From the NCBI GenBank assembly GCA_030635045.1, contig DAOVZP010000087.1:1-7049 (forward strand): DNA of 7,049 bases, in the 5' to 3' direction. The notes under the pieces were generated by a model. The model saw only the letters and a program-made list of their open reading frames with translations. It was not told the DNA's origin and made no database searches. Every line of letters begins with the position of its first letter. Position 1 is the stretch's first letter. Below, piece by piece: positions 5,067 through 7,049 of this stretch. Position numbers and translations under genes: made by a program. The stretch is from Bacteroidota bacterium. Lineage in GTDB: Bacteria > Bacteroidota > Bacteroidia > Bacteroidales > B18-G4.

Positions 5067-7049
5067 ATGCATAAAAAGATTTACACCCTCATAAAACTAC
5101 TGCTGCTTACAGCCTTGCTTTTTTCGTTCAGCCCTGCACACACCCAGGCTGTTGATGAACAATACCGGCAAACCATAGAATCAGCCGATAAATACTTTGA
5201 GCAGGGCGATTACCTGAACGCAAAGGCCTCATACCAGGTAGCCTCACAACTCAACCCGGATGAGCAATACCCTAAGGACAGGCTAAAAGAATCGATCAGC
5301 CTGTTACGTATCCAGATGCAGGCGATGGCAGTTTACTATGAGAAGGTTGCATATGCCGACCGGCTCTACCAGGAAGGATCCTGGGATAATGCCATCCTGG
5401 CCTACGAGGAGGCCGGAAAGATGATGCCTTCGGAGGAATATCCCGGGAGGCAGATAATCCTGATAAGAAATTTACAGGCAGGGGAAACAGAGAATGAAGC
5501 TACTTATTCGACCCTGGTCAGGGAGGGGGATGATTTATTTGATGCGGAAGATTATGCTGAGGCAATCAATAAATACGAAGCAGCGTCTGCAATCTATCCC
5601 GGCAGGCAGGCGACGAAAGATAAGATAAGCGCCGCAGATGCAAAACTCGCCGGTGTCGCAGCCCAGCAATCAGGATATGAAAAGGCTATCAGCGAAGCAG
5701 AGATGTACCATGCCCGTAAAGATTATGAAAAGGAGCTGAGTTCATACCAGCTGGCTACCGAGCTTAAACCTGAAGAGGCATTGCCACAGGTAAAGATCCG
5801 TGAGCTGAACGAATTCCTGAGAAAATATGAGGCTTATAATAATTTTGTCTCGGAAGGTGATGACCTGTACATCAACCAGCAATTTGCCGAGGCAAAGATC
5901 AGGTATGAAAAGGCCCTGGAGATATTGCCTGATGAGGGCTACCCCAAAGAGATCATTCTCAAGATCAACGCAGCACTGTCCGAAAAGACAGAAAAAGACA
6001 AAGCCGCATACGAGGAGGCCCTTGCCCTGGCCGATGAACTATATAATCAGGAAAATTACGAATCTGCCATGCTTGCATATTCCGATGCTTTGCGTTTTTG
6101 GCCTGACGGTGACCATGCCAGACAACGGCTGGGAAGTATCAGTGAGATCATGGCCCTCAAAAAGGCGCAGGAGGAAGCATATGCCAACGCCATTACCCTG
6201 GCAGATAAACTCTTTGCAAACAAAGAATATCAGGCCGCCAGAGATGAGTACAGGAAAGCCGCCGACATCAACCCATTCGAGCAATACCCAAAGGTAAGGA
6301 TCGACGAGATCGACCTTGCACTGGCAGATATACAAAACAAGCTGGAGCAATATGAAAGTGTGATACTGGGAGCAGACAAGCTTTTCAATGTAGGTGATTA
6401 TGCCGAGTCCCGCATACAATACCTCAGGGCTCAGGAGATCCTCAGCGATCGTAGCTATCCGGAGGACCAGATCAAAATGATCGATGACATCCTGGGCAGG
6501 GAAATGGCAACACGGGAGGCTTACCTTGCAGCTATTGCACGCGGGGATGAGCATTTTGGCAAGAGGGAATGGGAAGATGCCAAGGTAGACTATGTGGAAG
6601 CTACCGACCTTATCCCTGCAGAACAGTATCCCAAAGACAAGATCACTGAGATCAATAACATGCTGGCGAAGCTTAAAGCAGATCAGGACACATACACGCT
6701 GGCTCTGAAAACTGCAGATCAGCTTTTCACAGACAAGCAATATGCTGCAGCACTCCTGGAATACAGAAAAGCTGCTGACATCTTCCGGGAAGAGTCATAT
6801 CCCAGGGGAAAGATAGAGGAGATCGACCAGTTGCTGGGAGAACAACAAAGGCTTTTGCAACTTGAAGCAAATTATAACGAGGCTATTGCAAATGCAGAAA
6901 CCCAGCTATCCGGACAAAACTACGCTGAAGCCCGGGCAGCCTTTGAGCTGGCACTCACATTCAAGCCCGCTGAGGCCTACCCCGGTGAAAAGATCGCTGA
7001 GATCGATGCTATACTTTCTGAACAGGCAAGGTTGCTGGGCATCGACAAC
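5067..7049 (+). CDS. Secreted protein of tandem 57-residue TPR-like repeats (incomplete at the right edge)
   Basis: The reading frame from the ATG at 5067 stays open for 661 codons to the end of the window, so the C-terminus is missing. Residues 1-28 form a Sec-type signal peptide (HKK, then LIKLLLLTALLFSF, probable cleavage after HTQA), so the protein acts outside the cytoplasm. The rest consists of eleven repeats starting at Y33, Y90, Y147, Y204, Y257, Y315, Y372, Y429, Y486, Y543 and Y603. Seven of the first nine steps are exactly 57 residues, and the exceptions are 53, 58 and 60. Each unit has helix A (Y-x-x-A-I with A-D-x-L-F), helix B (Y-x-x-A-x-x-x-Y-x-x-A, then I-x-P), an E-x-Y-P turn, and a third helix (K-I-x-E-I-D-x-x-L) that probably runs on into the next helix A. 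The A/B pair resembles one TPR; the third helix is extra. Repeats 3 and 6 have lost the E-x-Y-P turn. A protein-binding scaffold role is plausible, but no function is assigned. Confidence 0.85.
   Translation, partial: MHKKIYTLIKLLLLTALLFSFSPAHTQAVDEQYRQTIESADKYFEQGDYLNAKASYQVASQLNPDEQYPKDRLKESISLLRIQMQAMAVYYEKVAYADRLYQEGSWDNAILAYEEAGKMMPSEEYPGRQIILIRNLQAGETENEATYSTLVREGDDLFDAEDYAEAINKYEAASAIYPGRQATKDKISAADAKLAGVAAQQSGYEKAISEAEMYHARKDYEKELSSYQLATELKPEEALPQVKIRELNEFLRKYEAYNNFVSEGDDLYINQQFAEAKIRYEKALEILPDEGYPKEIILKINAALSEKTEKDKAAYEEALALADELYNQENYESAMLAYSDALRFWPDGDHARQRLGSISEIMALKKAQEEAYANAITLADKLFANKEYQAARDEYRKAADINPFEQYPKVRIDEIDLALADIQNKLEQYESVILGADKLFNVGDYAESRIQYLRAQEILSDRSYPEDQIKMIDDILGREMATREAYLAAIARGDEHFGKREWEDAKVDYVEATDLIPAEQYPKDKITEINNMLAKLKADQDTYTLALKTADQLFTDKQYAAALLEYRKAADIFREESYPRGKIEEIDQLLGEQQRLLQLEANYNEAIANAETQLSGQNYAEARAAFELALTFKPAEAYPGEKIAEIDAILSEQARLLGIDN

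Noticed and set aside
5827..6297. A 156-codon frame on the plus strand inside the repeat-protein gene.
   Set aside because: It is a shifted frame of the true coding sequence, which is continuous through this region and carries the repeats.
6039..6740. A 233-codon antisense open frame within the repeat-protein gene.
   Set aside because: The repeated codon pattern of the sense gene keeps stops out of this frame. The Cys-rich translation has no family features.

Overview
The window looks like chromosomal DNA of an uncultured-type Bacteroidota, probably of Bacteroidales affinity. The evidence is a DnaB ending in V-P-F, a LolD-type ATPase with the [15 protein letters not shown] hallmark, start regions without clear Shine-Dalgarno sequences, and -7 boxes of the Bacteroidota form TAnnTTTG. 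The phylum call is firm. The family-level placement is a guess.

Layout from left to right: (1) positions 1-251 carry no gene. They hold an in-phase array of 7-bp units and a short dispersed-type repeat, and then dnaB (252-1763, +) begins. (2) After dnaB come two more 7-bp arrays and then a 75-residue DUF2007-like protein (1876-2103, +). (3) That gene converges, with 9 bp between stop codons, on a protein-L-isoaspartate methyltransferase gene (2113-2850, -) that encodes a lipoprotein signal peptide. (4) A 212-bp spacer holds a large nested palindrome ending in eight T on the minus strand, a probable terminator for sucC (3063-4256, -). (5) A 70-bp spacer with back-to-back promoters separates sucC from a lolD-like ABC ATPase gene (4327-4983, +). 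(6) From 5067 to the right edge runs an open, incomplete gene for a secreted protein. It contains at least eleven copies of a 57-residue helical repeat.

The genes do not form one pathway. They are replication (DnaB), the TCA cycle (SucC), protein repair (PIMT), lipoprotein sorting (LolD) and an exported repeat scaffold. Three things merit most attention. First, the intergenic DNA on both sides of dnaB is built from unrelated short words that share a strict 7-bp period. Second, the incomplete repeat protein has a strikingly constant 57-residue period. Third, the isoaspartate methyltransferase appears to be exported, which is biochemically puzzling. I see no RNA genes, CRISPR array, transposase or phage gene. 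No coding region shows a frameshift.
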